Source: Rutpela maculata (Eukaryota > Arthropoda > Insecta > Coleoptera > Cerambycidae). Taken from it: a DNA stretch of 64,000 bases. Both the position numbers and the translations under genes were made by a program. This document shows, piece by piece, positions 31,696 to 45,922 of the stretch; position 1 is the first letter of the stretch, and each line of letters starts with the position of its first letter. The stretch is from NCBI GenBank assembly GCA_936432065.2, contig OW386285.2, forward strand, positions 185,318,301 to 185,382,300, read 5' to 3'. Under the pieces are notes generated by a model. That model saw only the letters and a program-made list of their open reading frames with translations, was not told the DNA's origin and made no database searches.

Positions 31696-31839
31696 CATTC
31701 TCTGGAAGATGTGAGTAACTTTGATGAAGAATTTACATCAGAGAGACCTCAACTAACACCACCAAAAGAACTTAGACAACTGACTAGCCAAGATCAAAAT
31801 TTGTTTGTAGATTTTACTTATATGGCTGATTGGTGCTAA
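31696..31839 (+). CDS. Pkn: Protein kinase N, last coding exon (C-terminal AGC tail)
   Basis: The exon encodes 47 residues and a stop at 31837-31839. It reads LEDVSNFDEEFTSERPQL, then the turn-motif-like LTPPKE, and ends with the hydrophobic motif FVDFTY followed by MADWC. The NFDEEFTSE...LTPP...ADWC pattern is specific to protein kinase N (PRK), a Rho-regulated AGC serine/threonine kinase acting on the cytoskeleton. Reading starts in phase directly after the acceptor. Known PKNs usually have Asp at the hydrophobic-motif phosphosite, whereas Thr is encoded here. Earlier exons, including the kinase domain, were not found in this window. It is the clearest single-copy host-gene piece here. Confidence 0.85.
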   Translation, partial: HSLEDVSNFDEEFTSERPQLTPPKELRQLTSQDQNLFVDFTYMADWC

Positions 31840-31920
31840 TTATAGTATTAGGGATAAGATATAAATATTTACCAATTTTTGTACAGTAATTCGAACAACC
31901 CAAAAAATTATATAATTTAA
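31840..31920 (+). other. Pkn 3' UTR start
   Basis: AT-rich sequence after the stop codon, running into the (TA)n tract. No clear polyadenylation signal before the tract. Confidence 0.4.
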
Positions 31921-34090
<2,170 letters not shown>

Positions 34091-34790
34091 GCTGTGCAGA
34101 AATCTGCTGAATGGTTGGCAGGCCAGATGCTGAAGGTAGTTATCTTGGGGTCCCTTCGTTGCCCTTGGGGCACACGATTCAGGTATTTACAGACATCAAC
34201 AACTCTACAGGTCGTTGAGAGTGGCTGTAAAGATTTCGCCAGCGTGGTACCCTCTAAGGAAGAAGTGCCAACCGCACCGTGGCAAATAGCTGTTGGGAGC
34301 TTCCTAGAAGGTACGCCGAAATAGACTTAGGTACAGCAGGACTACCCTAAAGCCACGAGACCTAGCACAGATGGACGCTGGCATCATTGAGGAATTACCA
34401 GAAGACGCCGACATTTGGCAGATCAACAGTGCCATCTACAAAGCTTCTAACCAACTCGTTCTCTGAGAGAGGTCAAACAATATTTTAAACAGTATCAAAA
34501 AAGCTAAGTGGCATGTACAAAAGGCCGAAGTTACAGTTGGCCAGATAGCACATTTCTCGAATCCCGAGTGAATACGTAACAGCCGGTATGGCATTTTGCC
34601 TAAAGTTCGACTAAAAGCAGCCAAACTGACATGCAAATACCACACTTTAAATCTGACAGTGATGTTCAAAACAAACACGGATTCCACCATAAACTGTAGG
34701 GCCCCGTCTCCTTTACTCAGACAAATCTAGATCTTCTAGACTTAAGAGGGTCATTGAGGTGACATGGAAGGCGGTTAAAACACATTTTAA
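34091..34790. other. Less AT-rich stretch, possibly a decayed LINE
   Basis: Composition is less AT-biased than the neighbours. Open frames on both strands (34094-34324 plus, 34436-34690 minus) show no domain I recognise. It lies just upstream of a LINE ORF1 fragment and may be its decayed 5' region. Confidence 0.3.
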
Positions 34791-35120
34791 ACACATTTTT
34801 TTTAAAAAGTTGTTGTTGTTGTGTGCGTAGTGTTTTGTTTTGTGCTCTGACAAAGTTAAAGTTACACAGTGATCAACTGCTCTTCATTCTACTATTCTAT
34901 ATCAAACTGCTCATAAAGCATCCAACTCTAAACAAATTGTGAAAACCTGTATGTAACTGACATTTTTAAAGTTGCTACTTGCAATCTCTGCAAAAACAGT
35001 CCCATAAAAACTAATCACAGTTCAGTTCAAATCCACACTACAGGTTAAAAGATTTATATCTATATTTGCTATTTAAAGGAAACTAATCCTGTCTTTTTTA
35101 TTAACCACTGACAATTAAAA

Positions 35121-35590
35121 ATGCCCAATAATACCAGTTGCATTAAATGTAGTGATATATTTGACACAGACACCCTTGCTGTCTGCGACAACTGCAACAC
35201 TGAGCTGTGCCAACAATATGCAAAGATTACTCCCACTGAAATGAGAGCCGTTACTCTCAAAAATAGAATCATACCTTATTGGCGTATTGACTGTAATCCT
35301 ATGTTGGCCTCCACTGCCAATTCCTCATTAACTTTGGGAACTGGTATCCGATCTGAGATGAAATTTTGCTAATCAACTTTAAGCACACTATGCAAAAATT
35401 ACAAACAAGCTTGACACTTTTATGAACATATTAAGGACTCCATCCAATGCTAGTAAAACTACTAACAGAAAAACCGTTAAAAATAGCTGAAAAGTCTCAA
35501 GCCACCGATAACATCTCTCCTGATGATGCATTTAATGAACCTAATAAAATTTCCCAAAAAGACTTGGAACGACAAATAAACACTCTGGAA
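35121..35590 (+). pseudogene. LINE-F ORF1 N-terminus with degenerate zinc finger
   Basis: The frame from Met 35121 reads SCIKCSDIFDTDTLAVCDNC and later ELCQQYAKITPTEMRAVTL. This is the same PHD-like finger as in LINE-A (4585-4872), but the sixth cysteine is replaced. A frameshift near 35370 is followed by coiled-coil-like sequence until about 35590, where another repeat begins. It belongs to the same LINE group as LINE-A, on the opposite strand. Confidence 0.7.
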
Positions 35591-35597
35591 AAGGATT

Positions 35598-35705
35598 GAT
35601 TGATTGATTGATTTACCAGCGTGTGGTAGGCATTGCTGCCACTCCCAGGGTTATACAGCTGGGCCTGCTACGTCCATGCTGGGTTGGACTAAGGTTATAG
35701 CTTTG
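35598..35705 (-). repeat. Probable minus-strand retroposon 3' end with (AATC)n tail
   Basis: On the minus strand a GC-richer segment (GGCCCAGCTGTATAACCCTG and onward) ends in AATCAATCAATCAATC at 35598-35620, which looks like the tail of a SINE or LINE. The upstream border is not defined. Confidence 0.4.
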
Positions 35706-36578
35706 CTATTTTCTAAAAGGTAAATTATCTAATGGACTTTTAAATAAAAAATCTAATTAACAATACCAAAATTTATTGTAAAGACAAAAGGGATGGTAGA
35801 GCAATTGACAAATCAAATTTATGCTTGGATTACGATTACAAAAATCAAACCGAACAAAAAATGTACAGAGAGACGAACATACTTACAATACAGTAATAAG
35901 GTAAACAGATACCTACGGTAATGTAAAAAAATAAAAACATATTTGTTGGCAAAGGGCCGCAATACACAAAATATTACTGTAAAAAGAAGTTATTAGTTGG
36001 CCAACGTATTTTAAATAAACAAGTTAAACAACATCTTACTAATAAACTGAATGTGATATTTTATATATCAAATAAATCTATAAACGTAAATAAAGGTAAT
36101 AACATAATACATGAAATATACAGTAGCTTCTAAGCTACAAACAAGATACATACAAGGAACGGTAAGAAAATTATTTACAACTATTAAATAATCAATTTTA
36201 TTAATAATCTTTAAGAAACAAAACGAAATGGACACTCGCAAAAACACAATGCCCCACAAAATACTGAAGATTGAACCAAAATGTGTCTTTGGTCTCGATG
36301 TAAAGGAAAGTTAATATTATTTAGCCCCGGTGGCTACCAGTTGGCCGGTACTCATAAAATAGAACATAAAGTACTTATAGAATTTCTGCAAAAAGATGTA
36401 AAGGCACTGCACAATACAAACTCAACTAATAAGCGGGTATCAGCTCTAGACTATGTAAACTGCATACAAAATTATACTATTAGTACAGTTACACTAATTT
36501 TAAACTACTTGCTTATTTCTGCACATATCTAAAACAGCTAGCATCAATTATTACATGTCACTTTAATTCAGGACATTC
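35706..36578. other. Unassigned AT-rich stretch
   Basis: Reading frames at 36068-36259 (minus) and 36281-36532 (plus) have no recognisable domain. Nothing else is supported. Confidence 0.3.
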
Positions 36579-36943
36579 TGTAATAAACAACTGAATTCTT
36601 AATGTGACCAGCTAACAGCCGGTCATCTTGGGGCGGGCGCGATTGCCCCAAATTCTAGCCCTCGACTCTGTCGACTGCCGCCAACTCTCCGGTTTTGTTC
36701 TCCCGAAGTGGGGGTAGTTACTACTATGGCCTATTGTAAGGTTTACAACAACCAATCAAATTAACTTATATGGACATATTTCTACCTTCACGGCAAACAC
36801 TTTTTTATCTAACCTAGAGGGGTAAACAAAATTGTGTGTGACCACAGGGCCGGCTTCCGGCATAATACTAAACTGGTAGTAAAAAATATATTCTTCAGTA
36901 ACACATACCAATTTTAATTAATTATTAAAAGTAGTACGTTACA
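36579..36943 (-). repeat. 365-bp LTR with adjacent polypurine tract
   Basis: The segment has inverted termini TGTAA...TTACA. On the minus strand it is preceded by GGAAAGGGGGAG (36944-36955), a polypurine tract, so it is a 3' LTR and the element body lies at higher coordinates. No second LTR was found. The body is cut by the (TA)n tract at 38827. Confidence 0.65.
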
Positions 36944-37179
36944 CTCCCCCTTTCCTTCATTCATATCAAACAACAAGTACTACTAAGCTTAACGCAAACA
37001 TTAGAGAAGGTAAAGAGACTGTCCAAAACATAGGAATCGCAAAAAGACAAGATAACCATAACTTGAGAAATCCATCATACGAAGATCATAGAAATCATAG
37101 ATCATCATAGAAGATCATAGATCATCATAGAAATCCATCATCCAGCATACGAGAGCGGACGGAAATAAAATAAGGTCCT

Positions 37180-38690
37180 AAGACCCTCCGCACTGGACTA
37201 CTATCTGGGATGGTAAACTGAATGAACAGAACGGTAAAAACTTAATAAAAGATCCTCCGCACTAGACAACTAGCCGGGACGGTAAGGTAAGGTATGGTCC
37301 TAAGACCTCCGCACTAGATAACTAGCCGGGAAAGGAAACTAAAATCAAAAACAAAAAAAACTATTAAAGGAATGTCCGTGGCACCATGACCACATCATAG
37401 GACACTACAACTCTAGGTACAGAATTCAAAATTTAGCTTAAAGGCTAAAACTAACAGAATGTCACTAAATTAACGTTAACCGACGAAGCAACACTTGCAT
37501 TTGACTAAAGGGAACGAAATATACCGAAATCGAACCTACGAGGCTAAAAATATTGGCAACATATGTTGTTCCAAATTAACCCAAACTTAGCCTGTAAATA
37601 CTTAAAGAGATATAATACAAAGCAATGTTGATTTCCAAATGACCAGGGAACTGGATTTATAAAAAAAGAACCAAGTCATTTGAAGACCTCCAAAGACTAA
37701 ACTTATCAAACTAAATGATGTCCCAAGTCAACCCTAAAAATTTCCCATAACAAGGAAAATAAAGGTATATACAAATATGTCGATTAACAACAGAAATATA
37801 TGGCCCTAAAAATTCCTTAACTCAGACCATTAAAGCGAATATACACAAGCAAAACTATGACAAGAGAAACTCAGACAAATTCTCTTAGTCTGTCAAACAA
37901 CAAAATTTTTCCAATCAGGAAAATAAGGTAACTTGTTAGCTTTTAGCCAGCTAAAAAATTGTAAACATCCCAAACTAGACTAGGCTAGTCAAGACAGAAT
38001 GCACATAAAATATTAGCCTTCATCAAAAATATCCCATACTAGACTCAGCTAGACAAGACAAAGTACAAATATCCTCTGCTAATATATCTTAGCCAAGGAA
38101 AACGGAGCGTAAACTAGTGTAACAATAGCTAGACCCAGCTTGTAACTAACAAGACTTACATGGTCCTCTGCACCCAAATCCAGGAAAAGGTAAAGGTAAC
38201 GTAAGACAAAAAATGGACAAACATAACCCTGCACTAATTGTTTAGATTAGCCTGGAAGAAAAAAATTAACAAACATAACCCTGCACTACGAGTAGTAAGG
38301 TAAAATATCGCACGAATACTTCGTACGAAAAAGGTAACTCTGAACTAATACGTTGATTAGCCAGGAAACGTAACGTAAGATAACAGAACTTTGCACTTGC
38401 ACACAGCAAGCCAGAAAGGTAAGGTACTCAACAAAATGTACGATAAATTAACGTACAACAAACAGAGCAGAACAAATTACACACACTTGCATACAGCAAG
38501 CGGGAAAGGTACTATACACAAATAAATATACGATAAAACGCACAAACTATACAAAAAGATAAAAGCATCTTGTGCTAATTTTAAGCTATCCAGGAGAAAC
38601 ACTAAACACTAAGGCACAAGATGTAAGCTTTATACAGAAATACTAAAAGGCAAACCTGCACTAATATAAGCGTAGGCAAGGAAAAGGTAT
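37180..38690. repeat. Degenerate array of hairpin-centred repeats
   Basis: About a dozen units share the layout CTGCAC - stem - loop - stem - CCGGGAAAGGTAA. Examples of stems are CTAG/CTAG (37261, 37313, 38040), CTAAT/ATTAG (38233, 38345), ACTA/TAGT (38285), ACGAA/TTCGT (38312), CTTGC/GCAAG (38396, 38485), CTAA/TTAG (38078) and ACTAG/CTAGT (37974). Stem sequences change but pairing is kept, while the flanks are conserved. No reading frame is present. It lies inside the truncated LTR element. Confidence 0.55.
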
Positions 38691-38823
38691 ATACATAAAA
38701 TATGACGAAAAAATCATGACCATTACAGACTACCAAAACTGTAAAATGTACTTAAAAGGCAAAATGGAAAAGATACAAAAAGGCAGAAAATTGTAAACTA
38801 GAAAGGTAAACACATGAGAATGT

Positions 38824-39148
<325 letters not shown>

Positions 39149-39151
39149 CTA

Positions 39152-39242
39152 ATAACCCAGATTTTAAAGCAAAATGCCTAAATACGAAATAAATCTATTT
39201 ATTTCATATTTAGGCATTTTGCTTTAAAATCATGGTTATTAT
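39152..39242. repeat. 91-bp near-perfect hairpin
   Basis: Arms of about 42 bp (ATAACCCAGATTTTAAAGCA and onward) pair with their inverse around a loop near 39196. It is adjacent to the (TA)n tract and resembles a very short MITE inserted at TA. Confidence 0.75.
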
Positions 39243-40904
39243 CATTTTCAAATATATTACTAACAGCTCATGAGTTGAGTACATATACTCAATGACATAT
39301 TTGTAACAAGGAATCGCATTCTTTGAATAGATAAAATGATAACAGAAACACAGGGTCTAGTTTCACATAATTCATTTATTTTCGAGTGCATTTTATTCAC
39401 TAGAGAATAGGTACCATAAGTTCCTAACGACTTTCAGAAAATCTATGGTCTGCTTTGTTCAGAAGTTTACACATATTTACAAAGTTGATTTATTTTTTCA
39501 AAAGTATATGTATTTTCATACGGCCCTATTTTTACGATAGATTTATTTGATATTATACGTTATTAATAAATTACAAACAGTAATCATTATTTTCAATGAA
39601 AGGCTATTTATAAAAGGGTTACAAAAGAAACAAATACTAATATATTCCTGTAGCTACAGAAAAAAAAAACGAAAGAGTGAAACATATATTAACAAAATTT
39701 TTAAAAAATGAACAGTGTTGTCGAACATTGATTTTTATTAAAGACATATTAAATTTAACCTGAAAAGAAAGCATGAGACATGCTAAAAGTACACAAACAA
39801 AAAAAATATTAAAATACGTAATAACATCAATTTTCATTGCAACAAATGCGAAAAGTGTTCTAAATTTGGAAGATGTGTACTTAACCTAATGAAGATAAAT
39901 TATTGAAACAAAATAAACTGTGGTAAGAATGTTCATAGCTTAATAATAGTCGCTGAGTGTATTAGATTCTACTATAAAACTAGTAAATAAGTAAAGCAAC
40001 CTAGTAAGAGTCCAGCGGTTTTTTAATTATGATTACGGCAGTGGAAAATAATATTTAAAATGACAATATTCCCAAAGAAGGAAACTTTATTTACTTTTAA
40101 TGATTAATATATCCTTACTTCATTAACCAATCAAAACGTACATTTTCAAAAAAATCGACCAATAGGATTTTTTTAAAGTATTTGTATATGTTTATAATTA
40201 TTTGTACACTAACAAATGATCTTATAATTTTTTAAACATCTCCCATTTCCATTATAACAAATTTAGAAGCTGTAGAATAATTATAAAAGTAATTTATTTA
40301 TTCAATTACCATCACCAAATAATTAGTAATTTAATTACATTTTTTTAATAGTAATTTAATTACATGGTAATCAAATTACTTTTTAACATTAGTAATTTGT
40401 AATTTGTAATTAATTACTCTTTCAAAGTAATTTGTCCAGCTCTGTATACTGTACCTTAGTATTTTATTATCAAAGCGAATTAAATATTAAAAGTATTTAC
40501 CGTTTCGATAAAAAATACGTACAATCGTGTTTTTAAAATTTTGAATTTTAGAGCTTCGACCTGCTGTATTTTTGAAATAAAGACATTTTGGATCTTTATC
40601 CATAACAGTTTTCATTGAGAATGACCTAAGGATTATATGCCCTGAATTTGCAACAGTTACTTCAACAACAAATTACCCATGCATTTGGTACGGGGTCCGA
40701 AATGAAGCGTTTCTAAACCTATGTTATGGGATCTTTTTCTTATTTTTCGCCAAAGAATTAAAAATATTTTGTCGACTGAATATTACAACTACCTGTATAT
40801 ACAAATATATAATTTACTGTTGTGGGTTATGGCTTCTAAATTATTCAGAAGGTAGTAGTAGAAGTATTTTTCGATAATAAATCTATCTGTGCAATAAATG
40901 TCTG
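39243..40904. other. Unassigned AT-rich stretch with TTAATTAC-type repeat
   Basis: No gene. 40290-40440 consists of TAGTAATTTAATTAC-like repeats ending in AAAGTAATTTGTCCAGCTCT, probably one end of a hAT-like MITE. Confidence 0.4.
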
Positions 40905-41645
40905 CTAGTAAGGACTTGTGGATTTTCCATAGTAATACGTTCAACAGGGTAAATAAAAAAATTATATAATATACATTTATTTGACAAAATCTTATCTTAA
41001 ATTTACCGAAAAGATATTTATTATTTATTGTATTTCCATAATACCGACGTTATTTTTAGAAAGCCTGGTTTCTATATAGTGTATACATCTTTTGGGTGAA
41101 ATACTTGAAAATAAATAATTTTTTTAGATCAAAGGAAATAAGTTTAACAAGAATGGGTAATCTGAGATCTGTTTTTAATGATACCAAAAACTAGTCTTTC
41201 ATGGAAAGCGAAGAGGAAATGGATCATGCTGTAGTTTGGGAATTCCTGTCCCGAAATCGATAAGGAAGCGTCAACTAAACTGTATACAAAATCTAAAAAC
41301 CAGATTCTTATGCAGAATTTTCTATCGGATTCAAATTTCGACAGTTTATATGGAATTGTAAAAATAAAGCAAAAAGCATTTATCTACAAAAACTGCAAAA
41401 AGCATGAAAAGATATATTTATCTTTTTATTTATTACTCAATATTATTGCTATTAAAAATATCAAACGTATATTTCAACAAAACATCATTCAAACTTTTCA
41501 TTAGCTATAGCCAAACTAACAGTGAACCTTACATGGTGTTTTATAGAAAATATTTGAGTTGACTTTTCTATTTAGTGATTGATTTTAATTGCCTTCAAGT
41601 AAATATATCCCGTGCACTAAGATTCTTTTACATTGTACGCGCTAT
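40905..41645. repeat. Left arm of a large inverted repeat
   Basis: About 740 bp that recur inverted at 50035-50755 with moderate divergence (for example GACGCTTCCTTATC against GATAAGGAAGCGTC, and ATCCCGTGCACTAAGATTCT inverted at the other side). The arms are separated by about 8.4 kb. This could be the TIR of a large transposon or a segmental inverted duplication. Confidence 0.75.
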
Positions 41646-42056
41646 TAACAAGTTACCATTAATACTCTTCGCCGATTTACAGCACTTTTCATATAATTGT
41701 TGCCCATTCTATAGGATACTCTTCGCAATTTTTTTGTAAATAATATTAGTTTTAGATATTCTTGTTTAATTACAAAACATAAAAAAATAGATTTTTAAAA
41801 AATTTAAATAATTAATAACTTTTTATTTATTATAGTTTAGTTGACGCTTCCTTATCGATTTCAGGCACATTCAAATGTTTAGTCATTTAGGGGCCTGTAC
41901 TAACTGTACAATTAAGTATATAAGTTGTAATTTATGAATATCGCATCCAATTTGTATCTATTGAAAAATCCATTGAATAAAGTTGAATTGAATTGAAAAA
42001 AAAAAAAAAAAAATTGATCAATCTTGTTAAAAAAACCGCTACCCAAGGAATCACTA

Positions 42057-42725
42057 CTTCCACATCCAGATTCTCTATCCAAGTCACTCACAACGAAAAA
42101 ACTGTGTATGTGGAAATAATTGTTTATGAAACTTTAATAATATAATATTTAAAATCCTCTACCCCAAAAACCCATAAAACGATACCCCACATCGGTAGTG
42201 GGGTGGGGGTGGTAGTGGGTAGTGGGGGTGGATGAATTAAAAAAATATTTTGAGGTTTCTGGTTGTTGTACATACACTAAATCACATTTTTTTCATCCCC
42301 TTTAATAAAGGGGTGGGGGTGGTAATGGGGGTGGCTAATGCCAAAAATTTTTTTGAGACCTTAGCTTCTCTTGTATATACTAAATACCAATTTTATGGAC
42401 TCCTACCTGCTTGATTTACCCATTTACCCCAAATTTACCCCAATTTACCCCCCAACCCTTCGTCGGAACAACATGAAAATATAATCTAGTTCCAGATCTC
42501 GTTAATGTACATACGTGTACCAAATTTTAAGTCAATATCTTAAACGGTTCCAGAGTAAACGTGCGCACAAAAAAAGTTACAGACAGACAGACAGACCGAC
42601 AGACAGAAATTTTTTTTTCGCTCAAACTTAAAATCTCGACGTTTTCTGACATTTTAAGCCTATTTGAACAATAATAATTTTTAAAAATTTTTTTGTCGTT
42701 ACTATACTTCCACTGGATGTGGAAG
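42057..42725 (+). mobile_element. CTTCCACATCCAG family, copy 1
   Basis: 669 bp between TA dinucleotides (42055-42056 and 42726-42727) with ends CTTCCACATCCAG and CTGGATGTGGAAG. It has a C/G-biased core (GGGGTGGGGGTGG runs), then a retroposon-like tail with AAACGGTTCCAGAGTAAACG and (ACAG)n. It is non-coding. The 25 bp before the left end (ACCGCTACCCAAGGAATCAC) recur in other copies. Confidence 0.75.
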
Positions 42726-43954
42726 TAATAATAGGGTTCTTCCTCTGGCTCGCACTAACTTACTTTCCAAATTTCGGTACAATCGGACTTTTCACTCTTA
42801 AATTACAAGAAACGTGACGGACGGACAGACAGACAGACAGACAAACGGATGGACGGACATTTTGAAAGTCGTTCAGAATTCAATCATCAACGTTTTCCTA
42901 GTTGTGAAGAGTATAATAATCTTCCAGTGAAATTAATAGGTGCTATTATGTTTTTGTTTTCACTTTTTCTTTTAAGTAATTTCTCAAAATCTTTCATATT
43001 TATCTTTTAGTAAAGCATGAATCAGACAGCATTGGATATTGGATAAATTTGATGTGGTTGTACTACTGGTCTATATTATAATTACTTTTACGGATTATGA
43101 TCTTTTTGTTTCTGAAAGCCTAGCATGATCATGAAAATAAAAAGTTTTTATTTGAGCCATTTTCTTATATTTAGTATAAATTTCGGACTTTTCATGAAAA
43201 AAACTTGCAAATAAAAAAGTTTTCTTTCTTCCAAATTTAATCCGTGGACATACTGTATATTAAGAAAATTTAAAAAATTAACAATTACTAAATGCGTATT
43301 TATTAAATCAAACTTGAAACTAACTACCTACTTCGTGAAGATGATTCATTGGGAATAAACTGTAAATATTATCATTTTCGCGCTATTTTTACAGAATTTG
43401 AGCGACCGTAATAAAATTTTACCTAGGTACTCGTAAATTGTCTTTAATAATATCGAGAAAGGTTTGAAAGACTGACTTATTTTTTAAATAGAAAGTACGT
43501 ACTTTTCTTAAACAAATTTTAAGTAGCACTTTGATTTCAATGTAAGTGAAATTTTCATTAAGTGAGAAATGTTTGTTAATTACATAAGATTTTATATGCC
43601 GTCAACAAATTAAAAAAGAACATTATCTGAGACTATATAATAATAAATAACGTTTCATGATTTTTTCTCAAAATGAATTTAACTATATTATTGCATACTT
43701 ATACATAAATAATCTGTTAAATATTCAATATCTCATAGAACTTGTTAAGTACCCAAATGAAAAAAAAATTATAGAAAAACTACAAATGCATTATGATCTT
43801 TATTTGATGTAATGGTAGAATAATTGTAATAATTGAAATTGGACCATATCCATTATACAGAGTGATCGCTGGAAGCGTTTCATATTAATTGCATATTGTA
43901 TGAACTGTTTTATTATAATTTCAGAGAAAAATTTTATTAAGCTTTTTGAAGAAG

Positions 43955-44159
43955 CACACAAAAATACGACGTGCCATTAATCATAATTGTTTACATAAAT
44001 GCGTTCGCATTGCTGTTTGGCTGCACGGTAACGATAATAACTACAACAGTTTATCTTACAGTCTTACAAAATGAATGTAAATTGAAACTTTTAGGCTTTG
44101 GCTCTTTTCTCATCATTATTGGAACTATGTTTTCATCTAGTTTACGCCAGCCAAAATAA
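43955..44159 (+). other. Possible membrane-protein exon
   Basis: After an AAGAAG acceptor-like site the frame is open to a stop at 44157-44159. It encodes two hydrophobic segments (PLIIIVYINAFALLFGCTV and LLGFGSFLIIIGTMF) joined by a short polar part. This could be the last exon of a membrane protein or chance. There is no ATG in frame. Confidence 0.25.
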
Positions 44160-44183
44160 AAAACCGCTGCCCAAGGAATCACT

Positions 44184-44750
44184 ACTTCCACATCCAAGTC
44201 TCTTACAACAAAATACTATATTTGCACTCCACTATGTGGAAATAATTGTTTATGGAACTTTAATAGTATAATATTTGAAATCATGTACCCCAAAATAATG
44301 GGGGTGAGGTGGTGGTGGGGGTGAATGAAGTGAAAAAATTTCTTGATGACTTTCGCTCTTGTACACATCTTTAATAATGGGGTGGGGGTGGTAAATGCCA
44401 TTTTTTTTGAGACCTTAGCTTCTCTTATATTTACTAAATACCAATTTTATGGACTCTTATTTGCTTGATTTACATATGTACCCACATTTACCCCAATTTA
44501 CCCTTCAACTCTGCAACGGAATAAGATTAAAATATAATCTAGTTCCAAATCACGTTAAAATACATACGTGTGCTATATTTTAAGTGAATGTCTTAAACGG
44601 TTCCAGAGTAATCGTGAGCACCAAAAAGATTAAGAATTTATTTTGCTCAGACCTAAAATACTGACGTTTCATGATATGCTAAGCCTATTTAAACAATGAA
44701 AATTTCCAAAAATTTTGTTTGCGTTAATACACCTCAACTGAATGTGGAAG
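44184..44750 (+). mobile_element. CTTCCACATCCAG family, copy 2
   Basis: Same order as copy 1, between TA at 44182-44183 and 44751-44752, and preceded by the shared flank CCGCTGCCCAAGGAATCAC. The right end is diverged (CAACTGAATGTGGAAG). Confidence 0.7.
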
Positions 44751-44884
44751 TAATACGCAGAACACGGCATGACAAAAATGTAAAAAATCGTTGTGTGCCG
44801 TAAACTATACGATAGAAGTAAAGCCTCTATTTCAAGCATTTTCTTCGAGGAAACCTACTACGCATCCATACTAGTTAAAGTAAC

Positions 44885-45320
44885 CCACAGATTTTTTTCA
44901 TCCCTTTTAATAATAGGGTAGGGGTGGTAATGGGGGTGGCTAATGCCAAAAATTTGTTTGAAACCATAGCTCTCTTGTATACACTAAATACCAATTTTAT
45001 GGACTCTTGCCTGCTTGATTTACTTGTTTACCCCCCATTTACCCCATGTTACCCCCCAACCCTTCGACGGAATAAGATGAACATATAATCTAGTTCCAGA
45101 TCCTCTTAAAGTACATATGTGTACCAAATTTCAAGTCAATATCTTAAACGGTTCCAGAGTAAACGTGCGCACAAAAAAGTTCCAGACCGACAGACAGACA
45201 GAATTTTTTTTTTCGCTCAAATTTAAAATCTCGACGTTTCATGACATTCTAAGCCTATTTAGACAATAAAAATTTTCAACAATTTTTTTGTCGTTACTAT
45301 ATTTCCACTGGATGTGGAAA
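44885..45320 (+). mobile_element. CTTCCACATCCAG family, copy 3 (5' truncated)
   Basis: Begins in the core (TTTTTTCATCCCTTTTAATA) and ends CCACTGGATGTGGAAA. The segment just upstream (44752-44880) is duplicated at 45585-45700. Confidence 0.65.
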
Positions 45321-45331
45321 TAAAGTAAACA

Positions 45332-45583
45332 TTTTCCACTGGATGTGGAAGTAATACATACATACGTGTGCCAGATTTTATTAAGTCGATATCTTAAACG
45401 GTTCCAGAATAATCGTGGGTACCAAAAAGTTGCAAGATCAACAGACAGACCGACGCGACAGACAAATTGTTTTTATTCAAACTTAAAATATTGACGTTTA
45501 ATGACATTCTAAGCCTATCTGAACAATGAAAATTTTCAAACATTTTTCTTGAGTTCGTATGCTTCAACTGGATGTGGAAGTAA
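45332..45583 (+). mobile_element. CTTCCACATCCAG family, copy 4 (short)
   Basis: Keeps only the tail: the AAACGGTTCCAGAATAATCG region, the (ACAG)n-like part and the right end CAACTGGATGTGGAAG. Confidence 0.6.
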
Positions 45584-45678
45584 TACGCAGAAAATGGCAT
45601 GACAAAGATATAAAAAATCATTATGTGCCGTGGACTACACGATAGAAGTAAAGCCTCTACTTCAAGCATTTTCTTCTG

Positions 45679-45922
45679 GGAAACCTACGACTCATTCATA
45701 CTACTTGAGGTAAACCACTGCGCAACCGATTTACTAGAGGAAAGCCACTACGCATTCATACTTCTTGAAGAAACCCACTGCACATCCATTTTACTCGAGG
45801 AAACCCACTGCGCATCCATAATACTCAAGGAAACCTACTGCGCATCCATACTAGTTCAAATAACCCACTGCGCATCCATTTGACTCGAGGAAACCCACTG
45901 CGCATCCATACTACTCGAGGTA
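45679..45922 (+). repeat. 30-bp minisatellite, about 8 units
   Basis: Units of about 30 bp (consensus near CCCACTGCGCATCCATACTA plus CTCGAGGAAA) repeat with substitutions. One or two diverged units also occur at 44855-44885. The translated frame is repetitive (ILLEETHCAS) and is a by-product. Confidence 0.85.

Noticed and set aside
34436..34690. 84-codon minus-strand frame
   Set aside because: No motif, and it overlaps a possible decayed plus-strand element. Kept as unassigned sequence.
44216..44401. 61-codon minus-strand frame rich in Pro/His
   Set aside because: Produced by the G-rich core of a CTTCC-family repeat copy.
45623..45883. 86-codon repetitive protein
   Set aside because: The repeat in the protein simply reflects the 30-bp minisatellite.
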